A DNA stretch of 16,532 nucleotides, from assembly GCA_007118045.1 (NCBI GenBank), contig SKTG01000285.1, forward strand, positions 1-16,532. Reading direction: 5' to 3'. A program made the position numbers and the translations under genes. The stretch is from Nitriliruptoraceae bacterium. GTDB lineage: Bacteria > Actinomycetota > Nitriliruptoria > Nitriliruptorales > Nitriliruptoraceae. Below, piece by piece: positions 7,261 through 14,867 of this stretch (position 1 is the stretch's first letter; each line of letters begins with the position of its first letter). Under the pieces are notes generated by a model. The model had not been told where the DNA came from. It saw only the letters and a program-made list of their open reading frames with translations, and ran no database searches.

Positions 7261-7299
7261 GTTGGTCCCGACCGACCGGCGCACCGGCGGCGCTACCTT
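7261..7299 (+). promoter_or_regulatory. Candidate leaderless promoter and operator of the Rrf2 gene
   Basis: TACCTT at 7294-7299 fits a TANNNT -10 element only 7 nt before the ATG at 7307, and no Shine-Dalgarno sequence is visible. Both suggest a leaderless transcript, common in actinobacteria. Upstream, GTTGGTC and GACCGAC (7261-7276) form a near-perfect dyad (6 of 7 bp) that could be an autoregulatory Rrf2 site. No convincing -35 is seen. Confidence 0.35.
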
Positions 7300-7306
7300 G
7301 CCGCCC

Positions 7307-7840
7307 ATGAGACTCGAGCTCGGCAAGCGTGCCGACTACGCGGTGCGCGCAGCGGTGGATCTCGCTCGCCATGTGGACCACGGGGAGCGTCGCAAGGCGC
7401 AGGCGATCGCCGAGGAGATGGCGATCCCGCCGAGCTACGTCCCCCAGATCCTGGCGTTGCTGGTGCGATCGGGGATCGCGGTTTCCGTCGCGGGACCTGG
7501 TGGTGGGTACGTGCTCGCCAAGGATCCCGCGGAGATCGACCTGCTGCAGGTGATCGAGGCGATCGACGGCGAGCTGGTCTCGACCGCGTGCATCCTGCGT
7601 GGAGGCCCGTGCCGATGGGACGACATGTGTGCGGTGCACCTGCCCTGGGCACGTGCTCAGCAGGCGATGCGGGACGCGCTCGCCGCGAGCACGCTCAGCG
7701 AACTGGTGGCCAACGACCGTGCCCTGGAGGCCGGCACCTTCGAGGTCCCCGCGGAGCTGTCGCGTCCGGCCGCGCGAGCCGTGCCCGAGGACGGCGCTCC
7801 GTCGGCGGACGACGTGCCGAGGTACGACGAGGCCCGATGA
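7307..7840 (+). CDS. Rrf2-family transcriptional regulator with three cysteines (NsrR/IscR-like)
   Basis: A 177-residue winged-helix regulator. The N-terminal MRLELGKRADYAVRAAVDLA is typical of Rrf2 proteins, followed by a recognition region (QAIAEEMAIPPSYVPQILALL) and the wing GPGGGYVLAKDP. Three cysteines in the usual place (C95-x6-C102-x5-C108) indicate an Fe-S cluster that could sense NO, oxygen or cluster status, as in NsrR and IscR. Which signal applies cannot be told from the sequence. The tail from about residue 145 is disordered. ATG 7307 is chosen because the Rrf2 fold begins there. The stop overlaps the ATG of the cupredoxin gene (ATGA), so the two are an operon. The convergent nitrate cluster beyond it makes nitrosative control attractive, as inference. 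Confidence 0.88.
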   Translation: MRLELGKRADYAVRAAVDLARHVDHGERRKAQAIAEEMAIPPSYVPQILALLVRSGIAVSVAGPGGGYVLAKDPAEIDLLQVIEAIDGELVSTACILRGGPCRWDDMCAVHLPWARAQQAMRDALAASTLSELVANDRALEAGTFEVPAELSRPAARAVPEDGAPSADDVPRYDEAR

Positions 7841-8316
7841 GCCGGTCCGACGGCCTCCGAGCCGCGGGGGCCTCGGCCGTCCGGCAACGGCCCAGGCCAT
7901 GGCCCCGTCGCCGTCGCCATCGCCGTCGCCATCGCCGTCGCATCCACGGTGCGAGATCACCGCTCATCCCGGTCCTCGGCGCCGCGGCCGGGCTCCTCGC
8001 TGCCTGCGGGGCCGACGAGGGGGCCGTCGTGGAGGCGGACGCCGACAACGCCGTGGTCATCGAAGCCGGCGACATCTACTACGAGCCGGAGGCCGTCGCG
8101 GCCGCCACGGGGCCGATCCGGTTCACGTTGGAGAACGTGGGCGTGGTCGAGCACGACCTGGTCGTCGAGGAGGTCGGCGACGTCGAGGTGGTGCACGCGG
8201 AGGCGGGGGAGACGGCCAGCGGCACGATCGAGCTCGAGCCCGGCACGTACACGTTCTACTGCAGCATCGAGGGTCACCGCACGGCGGGTCAGGGGGGCAG
8301 GCTCGAGGTCGGCTGA
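7837..8316 (+). CDS. Cupredoxin-like lipoprotein, Gln in place of axial Met
   Basis: A 159-residue predicted lipoprotein with a plastocyanin/azurin-like copper domain. A lipobox LLAAC (C57) follows a short hydrophobic segment, so the mature protein would be anchored on the outer face of the membrane. The copper ligand pattern is visible: H106 in VEHDLVV, then YCSIEGHRTAGQ with C142 and H147. The fourth, axial position is Q152 where classical type-1 sites have Met. The related gene at the right edge has Met there. The n-region before the hydrophobic core is unusually long and holds a run of 12 consecutive Arg/His residues from a tandem repeat, so the true start could be misjudged. ATG 7837 overlaps the Rrf2 stop. 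Probable role: extracytoplasmic single-electron carrier. Confidence 0.85.
   Translation: MSRSDGLRAAGASAVRQRPRPWPRRRRHRRRHRRRIHGARSPLIPVLGAAAGLLAACGADEGAVVEADADNAVVIEAGDIYYEPEAVAAATGPIRFTLENVGVVEHDLVVEEVGDVEVVHAEAGETASGTIELEPGTYTFYCSIEGHRTAGQGGRLEVG
7909..7943 (+). repeat. 12-bp tandem repeat encoding an Arg/His run
   Basis: The unit CGCCGTCGCCAT occurs at 7909-7920 and 7921-7932, followed by an 11-base near-copy. In the cupredoxin frame it yields alternating Arg and His. The missing base in the last copy shows that such slippage could shift the frame. Confidence 0.8.
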
Positions 8317-8364
8317 GCTGAGGGCACGCTCGAGGGCGGTCGAGCGCGCTCCCGACGCCTCAGC
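8317..8364. terminator. Nested hairpin between convergent operons, probable bidirectional terminator
   Basis: Outer arms GCTGAGG (8317-8323) and CCTCAGC (8358-8364) are complementary. An inner perfect 7-bp stem, CGCTCGA (8327-8333) with TCGAGCG (8340-8346), has a 6-base loop. The structure fills the gap between the cupredoxin stop and the narK stop and includes the last codon of narK. No T-tract is present on either side, so its efficiency as an intrinsic terminator is uncertain. Confidence 0.55.
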
Positions 8365-9709
8365 ACGGGTGCGGCGCGTTACGCCGTGCGTAGAACCACC
8401 AGTTGAGAGCCGTGTTGAAGGCGAAGAAGACGGTGAGCGCCCAGAAGAAGGCCCTCGCGTCGCCGGTCGCGCCGATCACGGAGCCGAGGATGCCCGACAG
8501 CACGAAGGGCCCGTAGGCGGCGATCGCCGCCGTCCAGCCGATGACGCCGCCGGCCTGACGCTTGTCGAACAGCATCGGGATCTGCTTGAAGGTCGAGGCG
8601 TTGCCGATCCCGGCGAAGAAGAAGACCGCCAGCATGCTCGCGACGAACCACGGGAAGGCGGCGAGCGATTCCGGGGTGACGAACAGCGTCACCACCGCCG
8701 CCGAGACCACCAGGCCGATCCCCGCGATGTGGGTGACCCGAGCACCACCGAGGCGGTCGGAGAGCGGACCTCCGACGATGCGGAACGCGGAGCCGACCAG
8801 GGGCCCGAGGAAGGCGAACGTGAGCGGATCGGGAGCGTTCTCGAAGCCGCCGTAGGTGTTCTGGATCAGTAGCGGGAACGCGGCCGCCAGGCCGGAGAAC
8901 GTGCCGAAGGTCATGAAGTAGAGCGACGTCATGATCCAGGTGTGTTTCAGCCGGAAGATGTCCGACTGCTCCCGGAAGTTCGCCCGGACCGGGACGCTGC
9001 GGAGCCAGTACCACGCCGCAGCCGCCGCGATCAGCACGAGCGGCAGCCAGATGATGGTGGCGTTCTGCAACCAGACCTGTTGCGGACCCGCCGCCGTCTG
9101 CAGGGTCTGGGACGCGCCGACGGCGGTGCCGAACACGGCCGTGCCGATGAGCACCGGGGTGAGGAACTGCACGAGACTGACGCCGAAGTTGCCGATGCCC
9201 GCCTGGATCGCCAGCGCGGAGCCCTGGAGGCGTTTCGGGAAGTACAGGCTCGTCGAGGGCATGAACGACGAGAAGTTGCCTCCACCCAACCCAGCCAGGA
9301 AGGCCAGCAGCAGCAGCACGGCGTACGGCGTCTCCGTGTTCTGCACGGCGAAGAACCACCCGAGCACCGGGATGGTCAGCAGCAGCGTCGAGACGCTGAC
9401 CGTGTGCCGTGAGCCGAAGACCGGGATCAGGAAGGTGTGCACGATCCGCAGGGTCCCCGCGGCCAGCCCGGGCATGGCCGCGAGCCAGAAGAGCTGTTCG
9501 CTGGTCAGATCGAAGCCCGCGTTGGGAAGGCGAACGACCAGGGCGCTGACCATGAACCACACGGCGAACGCGAGCACCAGGGCGAAGGTGGTCACGATCA
9601 ACGACCGCCAGGCGATCGCCTTGTTCCCGGCCTCCCACGCCCGCTCGTCCTCCGGATCCCACTCCGTCATCCACGAGCTCGATCGGGCCCGACCGTGCTC
9701 CTGCGACAT
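8360..9709 (-). CDS. narK: NarK-type nitrate/nitrite MFS transporter (second of two)
   Basis: A 449-residue major-facilitator protein of the nitrate/nitrite porter family, about 12 membrane helices. The NNP signature is clear: GLGGGNFSSFMPSTSLYFP, followed by KRLQG and AIQAGIGNFGVS (about 140-178). The two substrate-binding arginines of NarK have evident counterparts in TM2 (R88 in GTLRIVHTF) and TM8 (R310 in GSAFRIVGG). It probably exchanges nitrite for nitrate or imports nitrate. ATG 9709 has AAAGG 8 nt upstream. M14 (MTEWDPED) is an alternative start. It is the last gene of the nitrate cluster, 77 bp after the first narK, and converges on the cupredoxin gene. Confidence 0.93.
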   Translation of the reverse strand: MSQEHGRARSSSWMTEWDPEDERAWEAGNKAIAWRSLIVTTFALVLAFAVWFMVSALVVRLPNAGFDLTSEQLFWLAAMPGLAAGTLRIVHTFLIPVFGSRHTVSVSTLLLTIPVLGWFFAVQNTETPYAVLLLLAFLAGLGGGNFSSFMPSTSLYFPKRLQGSALAIQAGIGNFGVSLVQFLTPVLIGTAVFGTAVGASQTLQTAAGPQQVWLQNATIIWLPLVLIAAAAAWYWLRSVPVRANFREQSDIFRLKHTWIMTSLYFMTFGTFSGLAAAFPLLIQNTYGGFENAPDPLTFAFLGPLVGSAFRIVGGPLSDRLGGARVTHIAGIGLVVSAAVVTLFVTPESLAAFPWFVASMLAVFFFAGIGNASTFKQIPMLFDKRQAGGVIGWTAAIAAYGPFVLSGILGSVIGATGDARAFFWALTVFFAFNTALNWWFYARRNAPHPC

Positions 9710-9746
9710 CCGTTGTGCCTTTCACCTGGTCCGTGTTGTGGCGTGT

Positions 9747-9763
9747 CGACCGGCTACCGGTCG
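9747..9763. repeat. Perfect hairpin between the two narK genes
   Basis: CGACCGG (9747-9753) and CCGGTCG (9757-9763) form a 7-bp perfect stem with a 3-base loop in the only sizeable gap (9710-9786) of the nitrate cluster. It could attenuate, protect or process the mRNA between the two transporters. Confidence 0.6.
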
Positions 9764-9786
9764 CGACGACCGCGCGCCGTCCACGG

Positions 9787-11142
9787 TCACGACGTGGCCC
9801 GCTCGGTCTCCGCTGCGTGCTCGAAACGGTCCTCGAGGTGTGGAGACTCGCGTTGCAGCATCCGGTACACGGTCACGTGCAACCAGATGAAACTGGCGAC
9901 GACGAGCGCGAGCAGCACCATGAACGTCGCCTGCGGCATCCCGGTCACGGCCTGCGCCCAGCTGAACAGCAGAGGCAGCAGGAAACCGCCGAGTCCACCG
10001 ATGGCTCCGACGAGACCACCGACCGCTCCGACGTCGCTCGGGAAGTAGACGGGGATGTAGACGAACACGGCCGCCTTGCCGACCCCCATGGCGACGCCGA
10101 TCAGCACGATCAGGCACGTGAACAGCCACACGTTCATGCTCCAGGGCAGGATCCGCGCGACCTCGCCCTCGCCCCTGGCGGGCAGATCGACGACCACGTG
10201 TCCCTCGGGAGCCGCGAGCAGCAGGCAGGCGACCGTCATCACCCCGAAGACGAGGTACATGACCCGCCGGGCCCCGAACCGGTCGGCCAGGTAGCCCCCC
10301 AGCGGCCGCAGGAGGCTGGCGGGGAAGATGAACAGGGCGGTGAGCAGCCCGGCCAGCCCGAGCCCGAGCCCGAACACGTCGACGTAGTACCTCGGCAACC
10401 ACAGCGAGAGCGCGACGTAGGCGCCGAAGACGACCACGTAGTACAGACCGAACCGCCAGGCGCGCATCGTGCCCATCGGCCGCACCAGGTCACCGAGCCG
10501 ACGTCCCTGTGCGGGGCGGCGATCGACCCGCGGGGTGCCGAACCAGAGCAGGGCGGCCATCAGCACGAGCGCGATCGAGTACAGGAACGGGACGAGGCGC
10601 CAGCCACCCGGGATCAGTCCGCCGGCGGCACCCCCGGCGGCCACCGCGGTGATCAGCGCCGGGGCCGCCAACTTGGTGATGGAGGCCCCGACGTTGCCGA
10701 CGCCGAACGTGCCGAGCGCGATCCCCTGACGGTGCTTCGGGAACCAGACCGAGACCCAGGCCACCCCGACCGCGAACGAGGCCCCGGACAGGCCGATGAG
10801 GAACGCGTAGACCAGTAGTTCGGCGTAGGAATCCGCGAACTGGATGAGGTAGGTGGGCACGGCGGTGATCAGCAGCAGCAGGGTGAACACGCGCCGGCCG
10901 CCCCACCGATCGGTGGCGATGCCGAGGGGGACCCGCAGGACCGAGCCGGTGAGCACCGGGATCGCCGCCAACAACGCGAACTGCGGCTCGGTCAGGCCGA
11001 ACTCGTCGCGCAACGGCAAGCCGACGATGGCGAACATGACCCAGACCGCGAACAGCAGCGTGAACGCCACCGTCGAGTACAGCAGCACGCGGTTGGCGTC
11101 GCGTTCGCTCCCGGTCCTCGTCCCAGCCACGGTGTCGGTCAC
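9787..11142 (-). CDS. narK: NarK-type nitrate/nitrite MFS transporter (first of two)
   Basis: A 451-residue major-facilitator protein of the nitrate/nitrite porter family but clearly different from its neighbour. It has the NNP signature GLSGASFAVGVAWVSVWFPK then RQG, and GVGNVGAS (about 117-154). Arginines expected to hold the anion are in TM2 (R70, VLRVPLGIATDRWGG) and TM8 (R279, LLRPLGGYLADRFG). In bacteria with two fused or paired NarK domains, one type is thought to import nitrate and the other to exchange nitrate for nitrite. Here the two types are separate genes. The GTG start overlaps the stop of the small membrane protein (GTGA), tying transport to the reductase genes. The C-terminal 25 residues are hydrophilic. 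Confidence 0.93.
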   Translation of the reverse strand: MTDTVAGTRTGSERDANRVLLYSTVAFTLLFAVWVMFAIVGLPLRDEFGLTEPQFALLAAIPVLTGSVLRVPLGIATDRWGGRRVFTLLLLITAVPTYLIQFADSYAELLVYAFLIGLSGASFAVGVAWVSVWFPKHRQGIALGTFGVGNVGASITKLAAPALITAVAAGGAAGGLIPGGWRLVPFLYSIALVLMAALLWFGTPRVDRRPAQGRRLGDLVRPMGTMRAWRFGLYYVVVFGAYVALSLWLPRYYVDVFGLGLGLAGLLTALFIFPASLLRPLGGYLADRFGARRVMYLVFGVMTVACLLLAAPEGHVVVDLPARGEGEVARILPWSMNVWLFTCLIVLIGVAMGVGKAAVFVYIPVYFPSDVGAVGGLVGAIGGLGGFLLPLLFSWAQAVTGMPQATFMVLLALVVASFIWLHVTVYRMLQRESPHLEDRFEHAAETERATS

Positions 11143-11441
11143 GACCGGTCACGCGCCGGCACTTCGCCTCCCATCGTGGTCGTGTGACGTGTCGGGGGGT
11201 GGTGGGGGAGCCGGTTGGCCCGCGCACCAGCGCGGAGTCGGGCGTTCTGACCCGACAGGTAGCGGTACAGCAACAACGACAACACGGCCAGCGCCACCGA
11301 GGTGCCGGCGGCGCCCCAGGCCACCCCGACATCGAAGTTGATCCACGCCTCCAGCCCCACCATGATGAGGAAGATCTGCAGCGAGACGTTGATCAGCACG
11401 AAGATGCCGATGCCGAGCACGAGGACCCGCCGCTGCTGCAT
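11139..11441 (-). CDS. Small two-helix membrane protein of the nitrate cluster
   Basis: I do not recognise this 100-residue protein. It has two clear hydrophobic segments, VLVLGIGIFVLINVSLQIFL (about 6-25) and a second one around 38-60 ending in SLLLYRYL. A basic, Pro/His-rich tail follows. No cysteine is present and no heme-binding pattern is evident. ATG 11441-11439 overlaps the Rieske stop by one base (TGATG), and its stop overlaps the narK GTG, so it is translationally embedded between reductase and transporter genes. A few upstream in-frame codons lie inside the Rieske gene and were not used. Likely a small accessory or anchoring subunit of the membrane complex. This rests on position only. 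Confidence 0.8.
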   Translation of the reverse strand: MQQRRVLVLGIGIFVLINVSLQIFLIMVGLEAWINFDVGVAWGAAGTSVALAVLSLLLYRYLSGQNARLRAGARANRLPHHPPTRHTTTMGGEVPARDRS

Positions 11442-11974
11442 CAGTGACCTCCGCCGCCGAGGGCCCACACGACGCCGTCACGCACGTCGAGGTCGATCGC
11501 GTTGAGGGGGCGCTGCGGCGGTCCGGCCACGTTGCGTCCGTCCGTGGCGTCGAAGTGGCCGCTGTGACAGGGGCAGATCAGCTCCTGCTCGTCGTGTTCG
11601 TAGTAGACGACGCAGGCGAGGTGGGTGCAGCGCTGGCTGTAGCCGAGGATCTCGTCCTCCGTCGGGCGGATCAGGATCGCGGGGTCGTCCTCGGTGGGGT
11701 AGCGGAAGAGGTAGCTGCCGGCGACGGGCACCTCGGCGAGCTCGACGATCGGTGTGGCGACGCGTTCCGCCGGCTCACGCAGCTGGGTCATCCCCGCCAG
11801 GCCGACGCTGCCGACCGCGGCGCCGACCGAGCCGAGGGTGAGGTAGCGCACGAACTCGCGTCGGGTGACCTCGTCCTCCCCGCCGGCCGTGAACGGGAAG
11901 TCCTCCCGCCACTTCGGGGGCTGCTGCTCCGTCGTCGGCCGTCGTGAACGCGACGGGGGAGACTGCTCGCTCAT
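11441..11974 (-). CDS. Rieske [2Fe-2S] protein with Tat-type N-terminus
   Basis: A 177-residue Rieske protein. Cluster boxes are CTHLAC (C116, H118, C121) and CPCHSGH (C134, C136, H137). The extra C121/C136 pair is that of bc1/b6f-type Rieske proteins, where it forms a disulfide supporting a high potential. TRREFVRYLTLGSVGAAVG (37-55) combines a twin-arginine motif with a hydrophobic helix, indicating export of a folded cluster and an uncleaved anchor. The cluster should therefore face outward. A 35-residue hydrophilic leader precedes it. ATG 11974 overlaps the stop of the ferredoxin gene (ATGA). The frame is open upstream but inside that gene. Likely an electron-transfer subunit linking quinol or an external carrier to the membrane part of the complex. 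Confidence 0.93.
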   Translation of the reverse strand: MSEQSPPSRSRRPTTEQQPPKWREDFPFTAGGEDEVTRREFVRYLTLGSVGAAVGSVGLAGMTQLREPAERVATPIVELAEVPVAGSYLFRYPTEDDPAILIRPTEDEILGYSQRCTHLACVVYYEHDEQELICPCHSGHFDATDGRNVAGPPQRPLNAIDLDVRDGVVWALGGGGH

Positions 11975-12639
11975 CGGGCCACCTCCGGCAGACCGATCTC
12001 GTCGATGCCGAACGGGTCCGACACCACGCTGGGTTGGCTGCTGCGACCGAGGAACGCGTCCAGCGGACCCGGCTCGTGCACCACGGTGTGCACGCGCGTG
12101 GTGACGGTCCGGTTGCCGAACTGGAACTCGTTGGACAGCGACCCCTGGCGGGTCGCGTAGAACTCCTCCGGGGTACCGAACCACAGCGCCTGGCTCGGGC
12201 AGACGCTGGTGCACATGGGCTCGGACCCGACGCTGGTGCGGTCGTAGCACATGTTGCACTTCATCATCATGTCGAACTCGGGCACGTACTCCGGGACCCC
12301 GAACGGGCAGGCGATCACGCAGTTCGAGCAGCCGATGCAACGGGACTTCTCGGCCGACTGCACCACGCCGTCCTCGGTCTTCTTGATCGCGTCGGCCGGA
12401 CAGACCTCCGCGCACGTGGGGTCGTCGCAGTGCATGCAGACCATCGGCGCCGTCTGGGTGCTCGTGGCGCGGTCGACGGTCTCGAGGTGCATCATCGAAC
12501 GGCCGCCGTGCGTCTCGCACTCACTGCATGCCTGCACGCAGGCGTTGCAGCCGATGCAGCGGCTCTGGTCGAGCACGTAGATGCGGTCCCCGACCCCCGC
12601 GTGCTCCGAGCGTCCGAAGAAGTCCTCGAGTTCGCTCAC
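11971..12639 (-). CDS. Four-cluster [4Fe-4S] ferredoxin subunit (NrfC/DmsB-like)
   Basis: A 222-residue iron-sulfur subunit of the kind that partners molybdopterin oxidoreductases. Four cysteine sets are complete: C28-31-34-38, C68-71-76-80, C101-104-107-111 and C128-131-143-147. The third set reads CIGCSNCVIACPFG and the second CMHCDDPTCAEVCP. Four [4Fe-4S] clusters would wire the Mo site to the membrane partner. No signal peptide is seen, so it should be cytoplasmic with the catalytic subunit. The start is GTG 12639, overlapping the stop of the oxidoreductase (GTGA). The C-terminal 60 residues lack cysteines and may form docking contacts. This subunit is unusual beside a Nas-like catalytic subunit, which normally uses ferredoxin, flavodoxin or an NADH subunit. 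Confidence 0.92.
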   Translation of the reverse strand: MSELEDFFGRSEHAGVGDRIYVLDQSRCIGCNACVQACSECETHGGRSMMHLETVDRATSTQTAPMVCMHCDDPTCAEVCPADAIKKTEDGVVQSAEKSRCIGCSNCVIACPFGVPEYVPEFDMMMKCNMCYDRTSVGSEPMCTSVCPSQALWFGTPEEFYATRQGSLSNEFQFGNRTVTTRVHTVVHEPGPLDAFLGRSSQPSVVSDPFGIDEIGLPEVAR

Positions 12640-14867
12640 GCTCGCTCCTCTTCGCCGGTCGTGATGATCGTCCCGCGGTCGTCGACGACGGGGCGGTGTT
12701 CCCCTGCGGGTTCCAGACGCACCGCGCAGACCTTGTACGCGGGGATCTTGGAGACCGGGTCGAGCACCGGGTTGGTCAGCAGGTTGGCCTGCTTGCCGTT
12801 GGCCCAGTGGTAGGGCACGAAGACGGTGTCGGGCCTGATCGTCTCCACCACCTGCGCTGGCGCCGTCAGCTCCCCGCGTCGGGAGGCGACCCGGACGAGG
12901 TCACCGTCGGCGATCCCGAAACGTTCGGCGAGCCGCGGGTGGAGCTCGACCAACGGCTCCGGGTACTGATCGACCAGCGGCCCGATGCGCCGGGTCTGCG
13001 TCCCGGACAGGAACTGGCTGATGACGCGCCCCGTGGTCAACCACAACGGGTACTCCGCATCGACCTGCTCGGCTGGTGGCTGGTGGCGGACCGGCAGGAA
13101 GCGCGCCTTGCCGTCGGGATGGGCGAAGCGTGGCCCTTCGTAGAGGCGGGGCGTGCCGGGATGATCCACGGTGGGGCACGGCCAGAAGAGACCGTGCTCG
13201 GCCTCGAGGCGTTCCCAGGTCATCCCGGCGTAGTCCGCCACGGCACCCGAGGTGACGCGCCGGATCTCCTCGAAGATGTCGCGCGGGCCCTTGTAGGGGA
13301 AGTAGCGCTGGGTTCCCAGCCCGCGTGCGAGGTCCAGGATGATCTCCCAGTCGCGCCTCGCCTCACCTGGCGGCGTGACGGCCGGGTTGATCTTGACGCA
13401 CCGGCCCTCAGCGGTCGTGACGACGCCCTCGTCCTCCTCGTGGAGGCTCCCGGCGAACACGAGGTCGGCGTGGTGGCCGGTCTCCGAGAGGAAGAAGTCG
13501 ATGACCGCGAAGAACTCGAGCTTCTCCAGCGCGGCCCGGACCATGTTGGTGTCCGGGAGCGCGACCATGGGGTTCGTGCAGATCATCAGCATGCCGCGGA
13601 TGTCGCCGTCGAGGATGGCCTGGAACTGCTCCTCGTAGGAGAGGCCGGCCTGCGGCAGGTCCTCCGGGGTGACACCCCAGTGCTCCGCCACGACCGCGCG
13701 ATGGTCCGGGTTGCCGATGTCGCGGGCCCCGGGCAGCTGATCGGACTTCTGGCCCTGCTCGCGGCCGCCCTGACCGTTGGCCTGGCCCGTGATCGTCATC
13801 ACCCCACAGCCGGGCTTGCCGTAGCGGCCGGTGGCGAGGCCGAGGTTGATGCACGAGAGCACGTTCTGCACGCCGTTGCTGTGGTGCTCGATGCCGCGTG
13901 CGTGCAGCAGGACGCCCGTCGCCGCTCGGCCCCACAGCTCCGCGGCCTGCTCGATACGGCTCGCGGGGACTCCGGTGATCTCCTGGGCGGCCGACAGCGA
14001 TAGGTCCGCGACCGCCGCGACGGCCTCGTCGAACCCGACCGTGTGGTGCTCGATGAAGTCGTGGTCGAGCAGGTCGCGCTCGACCAGTTGGTTGAGGATG
14101 GCGCCCATGAGCGCGCTGTCCGTGCCCGGCCGGAGACCGAGGAAGCAGTCGGCGGTCCGCGCCAGCGGGGTGACCCGTGGGTCGGCCATGATCAGCGAGG
14201 CTCCGCGGTCCCGGGCCCGCCAGATGTAGTCGGTCGTGATGGGAGCGCACTCCGCGATGTTGGCACCCGCGACGAAGACGACGTCGGCGAGAGGGATGTC
14301 GCTCCACGAGTTCGAGGCCCGGTCCATGCCCAGGGCCTTCTTGTTGGCCGCGGCCGCCGAGACCATGCACAGCCGACCGTTGTAGTCGACGTTCGCGGTC
14401 CCCAGGCCGAGGCGCGCGAACTTGCCCATCAGGTAGGTCTTCTCCGTGGTCAACGACGAGCCGGAGACGACCGAGAACGCGTCCTTGCCGTAGGTGTCCT
14501 GGATGCGGCGCATCTCCGCGACCGTACGATCGATCGCGGCGTCGTAGCCGATCGGCTCGAAGCCCCCCGCCGTGCGCTGCAGCGACGTGGTCAGGCGGTC
14601 CGGGTGCGATCCCTGGAGGTAGCGCTTGACGCCCTTGGGGCACAGCTTCCCCTCGTTGAACGGGAAGTCGTACCAGGGCTCGAAGCCGACCACCGCGTTG
14701 TCGGCCACCTTGAGCTTGATCCCGCACTGCTGGCCGCAGAAGCAGCAGTGGGTGTTGACGACGCTGTCGACCTCGGTCTCGTTCTCCCAACCGCCGGGTG
14801 GGGTGCGGTTGAGATGCGGGCCGTACCGCTCGATCAGCTCGGCCTCGGTAAGCGGTGCTCGTGCCAT
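12636..14867 (-). CDS. Molybdopterin oxidoreductase, Nas/Nap-like nitrate reductase catalytic subunit
   Basis: A 743-residue Mo-bis-MGD enzyme of the DMSO reductase superfamily. An N-terminal [4Fe-4S] site reads HCCFCGQQCG with C41, C44, C48 and C76 (LCPKG, with the electron-path lysine K78). C42 is an extra cysteine. The probable Mo-ligand cysteine is C167 in NVDYNGRLCMVSAA, the position of the NapA/NasA cysteine. GQANGQGGRE and the C-terminal dinucleotide-binding region (PLWLTTGRVISQF, HPRLAERFGI, VFVPYHW) fit the Nas/Nap/formate dehydrogenase branch. There is no Tat signal, so it is cytoplasmic. The adjacent narK genes favour nitrate as substrate; formate dehydrogenase activity is less likely. 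ATG 14867 directly abuts the preceding stop (TAG then ATG), and the gene overlaps the ferredoxin subunit downstream. Confidence 0.9.
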   Translation of the reverse strand: MARAPLTEAELIERYGPHLNRTPPGGWENETEVDSVVNTHCCFCGQQCGIKLKVADNAVVGFEPWYDFPFNEGKLCPKGVKRYLQGSHPDRLTTSLQRTAGGFEPIGYDAAIDRTVAEMRRIQDTYGKDAFSVVSGSSLTTEKTYLMGKFARLGLGTANVDYNGRLCMVSAAAANKKALGMDRASNSWSDIPLADVVFVAGANIAECAPITTDYIWRARDRGASLIMADPRVTPLARTADCFLGLRPGTDSALMGAILNQLVERDLLDHDFIEHHTVGFDEAVAAVADLSLSAAQEITGVPASRIEQAAELWGRAATGVLLHARGIEHHSNGVQNVLSCINLGLATGRYGKPGCGVMTITGQANGQGGREQGQKSDQLPGARDIGNPDHRAVVAEHWGVTPEDLPQAGLSYEEQFQAILDGDIRGMLMICTNPMVALPDTNMVRAALEKLEFFAVIDFFLSETGHHADLVFAGSLHEEDEGVVTTAEGRCVKINPAVTPPGEARRDWEIILDLARGLGTQRYFPYKGPRDIFEEIRRVTSGAVADYAGMTWERLEAEHGLFWPCPTVDHPGTPRLYEGPRFAHPDGKARFLPVRHQPPAEQVDAEYPLWLTTGRVISQFLSGTQTRRIGPLVDQYPEPLVELHPRLAERFGIADGDLVRVASRRGELTAPAQVVETIRPDTVFVPYHWANGKQANLLTNPVLDPVSKIPAYKVCAVRLEPAGEHRPVVDDRGTIITTGEEERA

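Noticed and set aside
7103..7960. N-terminal extension of the 13E12-type protein to 892 residues
   Set aside because: It would cross the SOS-type promoter and run antisense through the Rrf2 gene. The added sequence includes a DG repeat from the 12-bp tandem repeat.
12636..14867. Formate dehydrogenase identity for the Mo subunit
   Set aside because: The RLCMVSA context of the Mo-ligand cysteine and the two adjacent narK genes fit nitrate reductase better. It is not fully excluded without a tree.
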